From JALNZF01 sp964447405 (lineage in GTDB: Bacteria; Nitrospirota; UBA9217), in NCBI GenBank assembly GCA_964447405.1, contig CAYUSP010000004.1, positions 620,001-684,000 of the forward strand: a stretch of 64,000 bases of DNA. The letters are read 5' to 3'. Made by a program: the position numbers and the translations under genes. The notes beneath the pieces are model-generated. The model was given only the letters and a program-made list of their open reading frames with translations. It was not told the DNA's origin and made no database searches. Positions 25,653-33,228 of the stretch are shown piece by piece (within the stretch, counting starts at the first letter, position 1; every line of letters starts with the position of its first letter).

Positions 25653-25728
25653 TGGAGCCCATGAGCGGGATCGAACCGCTGACCTCATCCTTACCAAGGA
25701 TGTGCTCTGCCAACTGAGCTACATGGGC
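25653..25728 (-). tRNA. tRNA-Thr (anticodon GGT)
   Basis: The 76-base cloverleaf begins GCCCATGTAGCTCAGTTGG. It has anticodon stem CATCC/GGATG around TTGGTAA and T-loop GTTCGATCC, and encodes CCA at its 3' end. It is the last tRNA before tuf copy 2. Confidence 0.97.
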
Positions 25729-25741
25729 ACTCAACTCAAAA

Positions 25742-25818
25742 TGGAGCGGGAAACGGGATTCGAACCCGCGACCCCAAGCTTGGAAGGCTTGCGCTCTAGC
25801 CAGCTGAGCTATTCCCGC
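25742..25818 (-). tRNA. tRNA-Gly (anticodon TCC)
   Basis: The 77-base cloverleaf begins GCGGGAATAGCTCAGCTGG. It has anticodon stem CAAGC/GCTTG around CTTCCAA, T-loop GTTCGAATCC and an encoded CCA. It lies 13 bases upstream of tRNA-Thr(GGT). Confidence 0.97.
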
Positions 25819-25897
25819 ATGCTCGGTTCACTAGTGTTTGTAAAAAAATATTATAATGATGGGCAATGTGCGTAGTCTAAAATCCTCATTAAAAAAC

Positions 25898-25983
25898 TGG
25901 TGGGGAGGGGAGGTTTCGAACCTCCGTAGGCTGACGCCGACAGATTTACAGTCTGTTCCCTTTGGCCACTCGGGCACCTCCCC
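25898..25983 (-). tRNA. tRNA-Tyr (anticodon GTA)
   Basis: This 86-base class II tRNA begins GGGGAGGTGCCCGAGTGGCC. It has anticodon stem ACAGA/TCTGT around CTGTAAA, a long variable arm typical of bacterial tRNA-Tyr, and an encoded CCA. Confidence 0.97.
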
Positions 25984-26027
25984 GCATGAGCACAACGCAC
26001 CGACCACATCACACGGTCATTACAAAA

Positions 26028-26103
26028 TGGAGCCACCGAAGGGAATCGAACCCCCGACAGGCTGATTACAAATCAGCTACTCTACCAACTGAGTTACGGT
26101 GGC
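26028..26103 (-). tRNA. tRNA-Thr (anticodon TGT)
   Basis: The 76-base cloverleaf begins GCCACCGTAACTCAGTTGG. It has anticodon stem GCTGA/TCAGC around TTTGTAA and an encoded CCA. It is the first gene of the tRNA-tuf transcription unit. Confidence 0.97.
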
Positions 26104-26206
26104 AGTACCCTCGGGACACACCACACCCGTGCTTTCTCGCCGAAGATAATCTTATTTTAACCACGAGTTAGCGATAAACTGACAGACAACGTGCTAAAGA
26201 ATAGCA

Positions 26207-26236
26207 ATTATAAGGGATTGCGGCAGAGATTGTCAA
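26207..26236 (-). promoter_or_regulatory. Consensus sigma70 promoter for the tRNA-tuf operon
   Basis: On the minus strand a perfect TTGACA (26231-26236) and a perfect TATAAT (26207-26212) are separated by 18 bases. The start would lie near 26200, about 97 bases before tRNA-Thr(TGT). It sits in the 198-base gap after rlmB. It is the only strong promoter I see before the tRNA-tuf-rpmG-secE-nusG run. Confidence 0.85.
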
Positions 26237-26301
26237 GGAAAAAAGACATATTTACCAGGCTTCTTTATTATTACGTCAACAACCAGCCGACCATCAACCG
26301 G

Positions 26302-27048
26302 TCAACTGATAGTCCGGCGCTGACGGAGCACTTCAAATAGGATTGATCCCGCTGCAACCGAGACATTCAGGGAGCCTATCTTTCCCTTTTGCGGCAGAGA
26401 CACAAGGTAATCGCAATGCTCCCTCACGAGTTTTCTTACGCCCCGGTCTTCACCGCCAAGAACGATGGCCATGGGTCGGGAAAAATCAGCATCCCAATAA
26501 ATTGTCTCGCCGGATGCTTCCGCTCCAGCGATCCATAAACCTGCTTTTTTCAGTTCTTTTATGGTATTGACGATATTTACGACTTTGACGACCGGTATAT
26601 ATTCCAGGGCCCCGGCTGCGGCCTTTGCAGCTGTCTCGGTGAGGCCCGCGGCCCTGCGATCAGGAATAATGACTCCGTGCACTCCGGCAACCTCTGCAGT
26701 ACGCAGAATTGCACCCAGGTTCCTCGGGTCCTCAATTCCGTCAAGAATCAAATACAGAGGGACTTGCCCTTTCTGTAGCGGCAATTTCAGTATTTCATCA
26801 AGGGTGGCATACTCGCGGGCAGCGGCAACCGCGATCACCCCCTGGTGTAACGCATTCGGCGCCTCGCGGCTCAACAGGTTCCGCGACGTAATTCTGACCT
26901 CAACTGCCCGCTCCCGGGCAAGCCGGACTATTTGCTGAATATCCCTATCGGACTGCCGCTGTTCGGCAATCATAACCAACTGAACAGGCCTACCAGCTCT
27001 GAGCACCTCAATGACGGGATTGATGCCGTATATTTTGTCTCTTTGCAT
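26302..27048 (-). CDS. rlmB: 23S rRNA (guanosine-2'-O-)-methyltransferase RlmB (SpoU family)
   Basis: RlmB methylates the ribose of the conserved guanosine in the peptidyl-transferase loop (G2251 in E. coli) using S-adenosylmethionine. The 248-residue protein has an N-terminal substrate-binding domain starting DKIYGINPVIEVLRAG. The SPOUT knot motifs are NLGAILRTAEVAGVHGVIIP, then AIVLGGEDRGVRKLV, then GSLNVSVAAGSILFEV. The Asn-Leu-Gly and Ser-Leu-Asn-Val signatures are intact. It follows cysS by 42 bases, a frequent bacterial pairing. Related TrmH-family enzymes act on tRNA, so the exact target is inferred. Confidence 0.93.
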   Translation of the reverse strand: MQRDKIYGINPVIEVLRAGRPVQLVMIAEQRQSDRDIQQIVRLARERAVEVRITSRNLLSREAPNALHQGVIAVAAAREYATLDEILKLPLQKGQVPLYLILDGIEDPRNLGAILRTAEVAGVHGVIIPDRRAAGLTETAAKAAAGALEYIPVVKVVNIVNTIKELKKAGLWIAGAEASGETIYWDADFSRPMAIVLGGEDRGVRKLVREHCDYLVSLPQKGKIGSLNVSVAAGSILFEVLRQRRTIS

Positions 27049-27090
27049 GGAAGTCTCATTCCGCCGTAGTGAACTCTGAAAGAGAAGTAA

Positions 27091-28566
27091 CTATTTGGGC
27101 TTCCATACCGTGCCATCAGCACGATCAAAAAGCTCTACCCCGCCATTGTCAAGGACAGCGCGGACACGGTCTGCCTCGGCCCAGTCTTTTTTCTCACGCG
27201 CTACGTTGCGCATATGAATAAGTTCCTCGATACGCTCTACGGAGAGGGTAACCTTGCTGTCGGCAAGCCTCCCCTCTTTAAACCACTCATCCGGACTCCG
27301 CAAAAAGATACCAAGCGTGCTGTTTACGTCCTGAAAGGATACCGATGCGGCGGATAAAATGATATACATGGCATCCTCGTTCTTTTTATCCATTTCCGCG
27401 AGGATCTTATTCACTTCCCGAACCAGGTCATAAATAAGTCCAATTGCGAATGCTGTATTGAAATCATCATCCATTGCTTCTTCAAATACTCTCGGCAGGT
27501 TCAGGATTTTCTCATATAAAGGGCGATCAGCAACCTCGATGACGCCCTCAGGCTTTACCACCGCGGGACGGCGACTAGCGAGGAATTTCTGCATCCCCTC
27601 CTTCATCGTATAAAACCGATCAAGTCCGGATCGGGCATCTTTCAGGTTGGCATCGGAAAAATCGATCGGGCTGCGATAATGCGTTGACAGCAGGAACAAC
27701 CGCACGACCTCTGCGTCATATTGATTCAGGATGTCCCGTATCGTGAAAAAGTTCCCGAGTGATTTTGACATCTTCTCTTGGTTAATGTTTACAAAACCAT
27801 TATGGAGCCAATAGTTAACAAACCTCAGCCCTGAGAAAGCTTCGCTCTGTGCTATCTCGTTCTCGTGATGCGGAAAGATAAGGTCCTTACCACCAGCGTG
27901 AATATCAAAGGTCTTTCCCAGATGTTTGAATCCCATGGCCGAGCACTCAATGTGCCAGCCAGGCCTGCCCTGTCCCCAGGGACTTTCCCAGGATGGTTCC
28001 CCTGGCTTTGATGCCTTCCACAGGGCAAAGTCGAGCGGATCCGCCTTGCGCTCATCGATTTCCACGCGAGCACCGGCCTTCAGGTCATCGAGGTTGCGCT
28101 TGGACAATTTACCATACTCCTTGAAGCTGGACACCCGGAAATATACATCTCCGTCCACCACATAGGCATGCCGCCGGTTGACAAGCCCCTGTATGACCTC
28201 GATCATCTCCGCGATATGCTCCGTTGCCTTCGGCTCGATGTCGGCCCTGCCTACACCGAGGCGTTTCATGTCCTCCTGATAGGCATCGATATATTTGCTC
28301 GCGACTTCGGCGGCGGATATCCCTTCTTCCTTTGCGCGATTGATGATTTTGTCATCGACATCCGTGAAGTTTCTCACATACTTCACATCATATCCCTTGC
28401 GACGAAAATACCTCTGGATCAGGTCAAACGCAACGGCCCCCCTGGCATGGCCAAGGTGTGAATAGTCATATACCGTAACACCGCAGGCATACATGGTCAT
28501 TTTCCCCGGCTGAAGCGGAATAAACTCTTCTTTTTTACCAGATAGCGTATTGTAAAGCTTAATCAT
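27091..28566 (-). CDS. cysS: Cysteinyl-tRNA synthetase
   Basis: This class Ia synthetase charges tRNA-Cys in the cytoplasm. The 491-residue protein has the HIGH motif as HLGH (37-40) and KMSKS (265-269). The active-site zinc ligands are Cys28, Cys208, His233 and Glu237, at the positions expected from the E. coli enzyme. The start MIKLYNTLSGKKEEF is typical. A strong promoter lies about 80 bases upstream, and rlmB follows in the same transcript. Confidence 0.98.
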   Translation of the reverse strand: MIKLYNTLSGKKEEFIPLQPGKMTMYACGVTVYDYSHLGHARGAVAFDLIQRYFRRKGYDVKYVRNFTDVDDKIINRAKEEGISAAEVASKYIDAYQEDMKRLGVGRADIEPKATEHIAEMIEVIQGLVNRRHAYVVDGDVYFRVSSFKEYGKLSKRNLDDLKAGARVEIDERKADPLDFALWKASKPGEPSWESPWGQGRPGWHIECSAMGFKHLGKTFDIHAGGKDLIFPHHENEIAQSEAFSGLRFVNYWLHNGFVNINQEKMSKSLGNFFTIRDILNQYDAEVVRLFLLSTHYRSPIDFSDANLKDARSGLDRFYTMKEGMQKFLASRRPAVVKPEGVIEVADRPLYEKILNLPRVFEEAMDDDFNTAFAIGLIYDLVREVNKILAEMDKKNEDAMYIILSAASVSFQDVNSTLGIFLRSPDEWFKEGRLADSKVTLSVERIEELIHMRNVAREKKDWAEADRVRAVLDNGGVELFDRADGTVWKPK

Positions 28567-28644
28567 GGACAGACAGGCCTCTATTCATGTAGACTTCTGA
28601 TTGCGCAACGGAATACCCCAATTACGCTACGCACAGGAACCAAA

Positions 28645-28673
28645 ATACTATAGACTACCTTGCATTTTGTCAA
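28645..28673 (-). promoter_or_regulatory. Sigma70 promoter for cysS-rlmB
   Basis: The minus strand has TTGACA (28668-28673), a 17-base spacer and TAGTAT (28645-28650), one mismatch from the -10 consensus. The start falls near 28638, about 70 bases before the cysS ATG. It lies in the short divergent gap to the phosphoesterase gene. Confidence 0.75.
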
Positions 28674-28699
28674 GTAGTTTCGCCGGAGCAGGAACTGCA

Positions 28700-29206
28700 A
28701 TGACCGATAAATCCCTGAGATTCGTTGTACATGAACATAAATCCAAGCGGCTTCACTATGACTTTCGTCTGGAGATTGGCGGTGTACTCAAATCCTGGGC
28801 CATACCCAAAGGGCCCTCCCTGAATCCGGCGGACAAGCGTCTCGCAGTCATGGTGCCAGACCATACAATCCAATATTATGATTTTGAAGGAATCATTCCT
28901 GAAGGTCAATACGGTGCAGGTCCCGTGGTTGTCTGGGATTCAGGAGAGTTCTTTCCTCTGGATTCAGACAATCCGGATGAATCACTCCTGAACGGAAAAC
29001 TAAGCTTTGAATTGAGAGGGAGAAAACTAAAGGGAGCCTTTACACTGGCTCAGATGAAGGGCTTGCCCAAAGGTACGGGTAAGGAGTGGCTGCTCATGAA
29101 GAAAAAGGACGCTTATGCACTGCCGTATTATACGATCAGGACCGAACTTACACCAGCTAGGCTAAAAACGTTGAACATCCGCATCCCACCTTGCGAAACG
29201 GAATAA
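28700..29206 (+). CDS. Stand-alone LigD-type 3'-phosphoesterase
   Basis: This domain trims 3'-phosphate and 3'-ribonucleoside ends at DNA breaks and is normally the N-terminal part of LigD in bacterial end joining. The 168-residue protein is only the PE domain. His13, His19, Asp21, Arg23, His55 and Tyr59 match, at constant offset, the catalytic set reported for Pseudomonas LigD (His42, His48, Asp50, Arg52, His84, Tyr88). IPEGQYGAGPVVVWDSG is the other signature. I start at the ATG with AGGA upstream; the frame is open back to 28601. No Ku, ligase or polymerase domain is nearby. Confidence 0.9.
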   Translation: MTDKSLRFVVHEHKSKRLHYDFRLEIGGVLKSWAIPKGPSLNPADKRLAVMVPDHTIQYYDFEGIIPEGQYGAGPVVVWDSGEFFPLDSDNPDESLLNGKLSFELRGRKLKGAFTLAQMKGLPKGTGKEWLLMKKKDAYALPYYTIRTELTPARLKTLNIRIPPCETE

Positions 29207-29228
29207 CAAATGGTTTCAACGTTGCCAA

Positions 29229-30803
29229 CTACTTTTTAAAGCAGAAGGGGTCCCTGTCTTCGAAGATGTTCAACCCGCTGCTCAGGGTGCTGGCTAGACA
29301 GCCTCCGCAGGCGGGACGAATGTCGCAGCCGCGGCAGGCTGACGGGCCCAGCCGATACCGTTGCGCCTGCACGGAGTCGTAGATCTCCGCAAGCGACGTG
29401 CGATAGATGTTGCCAATAGGAGACGGGAGCTTACGACAGGCGTGAACCTCACCATCGGCAAGGAGCGACACGAAGTTAAATGCAGCGCCGCATCCATAAC
29501 CAGCGCACCCGCCAAAAAGATCCATGCCTTTCTCGTACCGTAGGATATTGACAAGGTTGTCCTTGATGCCCATGACCGGATAATCCTTTTCAGCTGCCAA
29601 ATAGTCCTCGAGGAACTGCCGGTATCGATTCCGGTCGGGGAGGCTGAGGTTCGCACCTTCGCCGAACAGTGCAAGGCGGTTGAAATGGAACACATCAGCC
29701 TTTCCCTGAAGCAGCCGTGCCAGCGGGATGACCTGGTCCATATTATCGCGTGTAAGGGTGAGCATTACCATGGAGTACACGTCAAGTTCGCGCAAAACAT
29801 CCAGAAACGCCAGGATGCGGTCGAAGTGGCCTGCGCCGCGAATGGTGTTGTTATGCTCCCGCAGGCCTTCGAGACTCACCTGGAAGAATACGGGATGCTC
29901 GACTGCAATGATCTCCTCGATACGGCGCCGCAGTGCGGGGTTCCCAAGAATGGCAATGCCGAAACCACGATTCGCGGCTTCGCGGTAGATCTCGAGGAAC
30001 TTCGGATGGAGCAGGGGATTGCCTCCGGTGAAGGAGATTGCGCCGCGAACCTTTCGGTCCTTGCAGAAAGTATACAGGTCATCAAGGACGCGGATCGCCT
30101 GTTCGATGGTGAGGGGCGTTCGATCGCTGCGGTCATAACAGTGTTTGCAGTGCAAATCGCAGACCTGCGTGATGTGCCATTGGAGCGTGAAGGAATCCGA
30201 TGCAAGGAATTGCTCGTCGCTCTTCCTCTTAGCCAAAAAAACCTCTGGGTCGCGTTTGAGACGGGAAGGAGGAGAAAGGACGATGCCGCTTTGGACAGCG
30301 CGGTCGATCACCTGATCCACGGCCCTGACCGGAAGTCCGCCTTCAGCCGCCACTACTTTCGCAGAAATGCCCTCAACGGTCATCTTCAGCGCGAGAAGGT
30401 CGTCGCCCTCGGCAGGGCGGCACTCGAGGCGGCCGGTATGCGGATCTTGCCATATAAGGATGCGCTCGATACCTTGCTCCGGCGTTTCGTTCGAAGTCTT
30501 TGCGGCCGGCAGCAGCGAGGACAGCCCCTTCCAGGAAAGTTCGAGCAGTCGGACCGTGGGATTGACCGCATGGCTTTCATTGCCAGTCATGCCGGGGATT
30601 GTGGCTCCTGAAAGGTGACTCACGGCAAGTTCAAGTCGGGCAAGGTCAGGGAGAAAACGCGGGCAGACTGAATGCTCGAGACAATCCGGGATCGAGTCGG
30701 CATCAATAGTCTCAGGACATGCCGCTAGGATTGCGGCCCATGCGTCCTTTCCGACTACTGCACGGCATGCTGGAAAGATGTAATTAAATTCAGGCTTGAT
30801 CAT
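29229..30803 (-). CDS. sbtM: Radical SAM/SPASM peptide maturase, SbtM-like (thio(seleno)oxazole modification)
   Basis: Radical SAM peptide maturases use a [4Fe-4S] cluster and S-adenosylmethionine to modify a ribosomally made precursor. The 524-residue protein has about 200 N-terminal residues of unassigned fold and the cluster motif CDLHCKHC (Cys215, Cys219, Cys222). GGNPLLHP follows as the SAM-binding GGEP-like motif. The C-terminal SPASM region is rich in Cys (GGCAGYGCG, CRGCDIRPACGGC). It lies 167 bases downstream of a short gene whose TGA codons precede Gly-Gly, which is why I assign it to the SbtM family. Its ATG has no clear ribosome site. Family assignment is from memory of the domain layout and the neighbour; other SPASM maturases are possible. 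Confidence 0.75.
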   Translation of the reverse strand: MIKPEFNYIFPACRAVVGKDAWAAILAACPETIDADSIPDCLEHSVCPRFLPDLARLELAVSHLSGATIPGMTGNESHAVNPTVRLLELSWKGLSSLLPAAKTSNETPEQGIERILIWQDPHTGRLECRPAEGDDLLALKMTVEGISAKVVAAEGGLPVRAVDQVIDRAVQSGIVLSPPSRLKRDPEVFLAKRKSDEQFLASDSFTLQWHITQVCDLHCKHCYDRSDRTPLTIEQAIRVLDDLYTFCKDRKVRGAISFTGGNPLLHPKFLEIYREAANRGFGIAILGNPALRRRIEEIIAVEHPVFFQVSLEGLREHNNTIRGAGHFDRILAFLDVLRELDVYSMVMLTLTRDNMDQVIPLARLLQGKADVFHFNRLALFGEGANLSLPDRNRYRQFLEDYLAAEKDYPVMGIKDNLVNILRYEKGMDLFGGCAGYGCGAAFNFVSLLADGEVHACRKLPSPIGNIYRTSLAEIYDSVQAQRYRLGPSACRGCDIRPACGGCLASTLSSGLNIFEDRDPFCFKK

Positions 30804-30953
30804 AATTTGGTCGTTGAGAAATGCCTGGGCGAAAAAATATCCCGGAAAGAGACGAGATCAATATTCGGCTCGAATCCGGGATGAATTATACCATGGTCTG
30901 CCCGGATATCCACCGGGCCATAAGGGCATTATATCTTGAATCTTCAGCTTGGT
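30804..30953 (-). other. sbtA-sbtM intergenic region with a small hairpin
   Basis: This AT-rich spacer separates the precursor gene from the maturase. It contains an inverted repeat CCCGG/CCGGG (30901-30917) with a seven-base loop, and two TATAAT-like boxes (minus strand) without convincing -35 elements. It could moderate read-through so that precursor is made in excess of enzyme, but that is inference. Confidence 0.4.
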
Positions 30954-30971
30954 ATAGTGCGACCGCACTAT
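30954..30971 (-). promoter_or_regulatory. Candidate bacterial SECIS hairpin
   Basis: On the minus strand ATAGTGC pairs perfectly with GCACTAT around a GGTC tetraloop. The stem begins 14 bases and the loop 21 bases after the second in-frame TGA of the precursor gene (30986-30988). The E. coli fdhF element also shows an apical GGUC loop, about 18 bases after its UGA. The match in loop and distance supports selenocysteine insertion. The first TGA has no equally clear hairpin. Confidence 0.65.
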
Positions 30972-31210
30972 TATTTGGAACCGCCTCAGCTGCTCTTGGG
31001 CTTTTCCTTTTTGTTGCCGCCTCAACCGCTCTTTGCTGGAGCCGTTTTCGTAGCATCAGACTTTACCGCGGTTTCAGTCGGAGATGACTTAGTCGCTCCT
31101 TCCGTCTTTCCGCCTGCTGCCGGCTTGTCTGCTGCCATGAGGCTGGTACCTGCAAGGAGTCCGGCTACGCCGAGTCCCGCCAGATATAACTTCAGATTCT
31201 TTGAGTCCAT
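30971..31210 (-). CDS. sbtA: Probable selenocysteine-containing SbtA-type RiPP precursor (two in-frame TGA codons)
   Basis: Reading TGA as selenocysteine gives a 79-residue peptide. It has a basic start, a hydrophobic leader at residues 7-26 (LKLYLAGLGVAGLLAGTSLM), then a Lys/Ala/Thr/Ser-rich segment. The core has two repeats, S-G-U63-G-G and S-S-U75-G-G, and the gene ends at TAA (30971-30973). If TGA were a stop the product would be 62 residues and lack both motifs. The ATG follows a near-perfect AAGGAGGTGA. A strong promoter lies upstream and the SPASM maturase follows. The U-Gly-Gly pattern next to an SbtM-like enzyme fits the computationally described thio(seleno)oxazole peptide family. 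The final structure, role and export are unknown. The organism must also encode SelB and SelC, which are not in the window. Confidence 0.7.
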
Positions 31211-31291
31211 TGGTTTTCACCTCCTTTCCCGTTTCAAGCTTGAATTTTAGCAATTGGTAAGAGCGATGGATGCTGCAAACTACTAACAACC

Positions 31292-31320
31292 ATACTATCA
31301 GGGTGCCTTTCCGCTGTCAA
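31292..31320 (-). promoter_or_regulatory. Sigma70 promoter for the precursor gene
   Basis: The minus strand has TTGACA (31315-31320), a 17-base spacer and TAGTAT (31292-31297). Initiation would be near 31285, leaving a leader of about 75 bases before the ATG at 31210. The gene is thus set up for strong, independent expression. Confidence 0.75.
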
Positions 31321-31488
31321 GGAAATGCATTCCCGGGGTAGTGTAAAAGACTCTGTGTAAATTCCTATTGTAAAGAAAATATGATTCGAATAAAACCGCA
31401 AGAACTGAGCCTGATGATTCATCTTTAAAGATTGCTCAGGCTCTGCTCCCCCACGCCGAGTCGTATACAGGGCAGGTAAAACAATCTA

Positions 31489-31517
31489 TTGCCTTATTGT
31501 TGCGCATTTTGTAATAT
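31489..31517 (+). promoter_or_regulatory. Possible promoter for the DsrE-like gene
   Basis: TTGCCT (31489-31494) and TAATAT (31512-31517) are separated by 17 bases, about 47 bases upstream of the ATG. The -35 box has two mismatches to consensus, so the call is tentative. The rest of the 31211-31564 gap holds only the oppositely oriented promoter for the precursor gene. Confidence 0.4.
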
Positions 31518-31564
31518 ATGCCCAATCAGACATCCATAGCCCGGAGCCAATAAGGAGAATTCAA

Positions 31565-31951
31565 ATGGAATCAAAAAAGTTTTTGTTCGTCCTGTCCCAT
31601 GCAACATCAAATCCCATGGAAGTGATCGTCATGCTGAAAATCATATCCAATATGAAGGCATTCGACGACGATGCAGACATAGCGGTGTTCCTGCTCGGTG
31701 AAGGCGTCCAGCTCGCGAAGAAAGGAGTGGGGAAAACCATCACCATGGAACTGGAAGGCAATTTGGTCAATGTCGGCGAGCTGCTGGACATGATGCCCGA
31801 GTTCAATGTGAAGTTTTATGTCTGCCACGCCTTCATGCCGCTCTTTAGCGTTACCAAGGAAGAGCTTATCGAAGGTGCGGAGATGAAAGGAAGTTCCTAC
31901 CTCGGCGAACTGCTCCTTGCCGGCTACACTCCGTTTCCGATGGCGATGTAG
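31565..31951 (+). CDS. DsrE/DsrF-like family protein
   Basis: DsrE-family proteins are small cytoplasmic alpha/beta proteins. Some relay sulfur through a conserved Cys, while others have no known role. The 128-residue product begins KKFLFVLSHATSNPMEVIVML, the family first strand and helix. The middle DADIAVFLLGEGVQLAKKG matches the usual second strand. A single Cys lies in the block EFNVKFYVCHAFMPL near residue 83, where related proteins also have one. AAGGAG lies seven bases before the ATG. It is transcribed away from the precursor gene. A link to sulfur or selenium delivery is tempting but not shown. Confidence 0.8.
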   Translation: MESKKFLFVLSHATSNPMEVIVMLKIISNMKAFDDDADIAVFLLGEGVQLAKKGVGKTITMELEGNLVNVGELLDMMPEFNVKFYVCHAFMPLFSVTKEELIEGAEMKGSSYLGELLLAGYTPFPMAM

Positions 31952-32242
31952 CAGCGACTCGACCTCCAGCCAGCCGGACACACGGGAAGATATGCCACAG
32001 GGCCGGAACGGTCATTATCTCCGGCTCTTTGGCTTGGTCAGCTCAGCCTACAGACACCACCATGCGGTCGATCGGTTCACGGGCTATGTCTTCGGGACCT
32101 GAGGGCATAATGCCTTTCGTAAAAGCATTCTGCTATTTCGTAAAGCTATACATTGACGAGTACATCCTAAAACGAGGTTTCCTTCCGTAGTTAATGCATT
32201 ATAAAAACGAGGCAAAGTCAAAGACTATCAAAAGCATAAGAT
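31952..32242. other. Intergenic stretch without a recognisable gene
   Basis: Between the DsrE-like gene and the hydrolase terminator I see no coding frame with family features, no RNA gene and no repeat. The two flanking genes converge here. Confidence 0.5.
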
Positions 32243-32274
32243 AAAAAACGCATTACCGTAACTACGGCAATGGG
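32243..32274 (-). terminator. Rho-independent terminator after the metallo-hydrolase gene
   Basis: On the minus strand CATTGCCGT and ACGGTAATG pair around a four-base AGTT loop with one internal mismatch, followed by CGTTTTTTATC. It lies 39 bases past the stop codon at 32313. It is the expected end of that transcript. Confidence 0.8.
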
Positions 32275-32312
32275 CTTTTGCACGTGTCACATCATGTAAC
32301 CGCTGAAATCCG

Positions 32313-33158
32313 TTACCCTCCCCATTTCTCCGCTATTTTCCCGGTGTCATCGAATTTGCACGCAAGCATATAGGCATCGTGATAAAAGGTGAACCAGGCG
32401 TTCTCCTCTCTTCCCGCTGCGATTAACTTTTCCTTCAGCGCGATAGAATCCATAGGGAAATTATCGTACGCCATGATCCAGAGGGGATTATAGTGGGCGT
32501 GCGTAGGCAGCAGGTCAGCTAAGTGCAGTGCAATCTCCCCGCCTGATCTCATCGTTACGATCTGGTGGCCGCTGTTGTGCCCGCCTGTGTGCGTGACCGT
32601 TACGCCCTTTACGATCTCGGCTTCGCCTGTTAGCAGTATTAGGTTCTTGTTGCCCTTCATGAGCTCGATGTTCACCTGCCAGTAGGTGTTGATGTTCCTG
32701 ATATTCGGATTCAGCACATCCTCCCATTCTTTCCTTTGCAGGAAATGTTTTGCATTCGGGAAGGTGAGGCAGAGCCGTCCAGCGTCATCGAGCATCACAA
32801 CCCCTCCGGCATGGTCAAAATCGTAGTGTGTCAGGATGACATGGCTGATATCCTCCCGCTTGATGCCAAGTTGTGCGAGGTCCTGCAAAATTGACCACTC
32901 CTCCTGATGCCGATAGATCTTTTTCTGCTTGTCCGTTAGTTTGTTCCCCAGACCCGACTCAATCAGAACGATGCCCTGCGGCGTCTTCACGAGGATCGGC
33001 CACGCCCGCATGCTGATATAATTTTCACTGTTTACAGGATACTTCTTCTGCCACAGCACCTTGGGTACGACGCCGAACATGGCTCCGCCGTCCAGTTCGA
33101 ATCGCCCGCCGTTCAGCCAGAAGAGTTCGAATTCACCTACCTGTAGTCCCGTTTGCAT
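32313..33158 (-). CDS. Metallo-beta-lactamase-fold hydrolase with HxDxDH motif
   Basis: The 281-residue protein has the MBL core. The first metal motif is LTHYDFDHAGG (His111, Asp113, Asp115, His116), followed by THTGGHNSGH (His190/His194) and HLADLL (Asp215). The usual second His of HxHxDH is replaced by Asp113, which occurs in some lactonase-like and YtnP-like members and may change metal use. The substrate cannot be inferred. I start at the ATG with GAGGAG six bases upstream; the frame is open to 33212. A strong terminator follows, so it is probably monocistronic or the end of a unit with genes upstream. Confidence 0.85.
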   Translation of the reverse strand: MQTGLQVGEFELFWLNGGRFELDGGAMFGVVPKVLWQKKYPVNSENYISMRAWPILVKTPQGIVLIESGLGNKLTDKQKKIYRHQEEWSILQDLAQLGIKREDISHVILTHYDFDHAGGVVMLDDAGRLCLTFPNAKHFLQRKEWEDVLNPNIRNINTYWQVNIELMKGNKNLILLTGEAEIVKGVTVTHTGGHNSGHQIVTMRSGGEIALHLADLLPTHAHYNPLWIMAYDNFPMDSIALKEKLIAAGREENAWFTFYHDAYMLACKFDDTGKIAEKWGG

Positions 33159-33228
33159 ATCAGGCTCCTCAAAAGAAAATGCAGCCCGCAAGCCGCATTT
33201 CACATTGGACACAAATCACCTGTTGCGA

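Noticed and set aside
31022..31210. The precursor gene as a simple 62-residue Lys/Ala-rich protein ending at the first TGA
   Set aside because: The duplicated S-x-TGA-Gly-Gly pattern, a later TAA, the SECIS-like hairpin and the adjacent maturase make the longer reading better.
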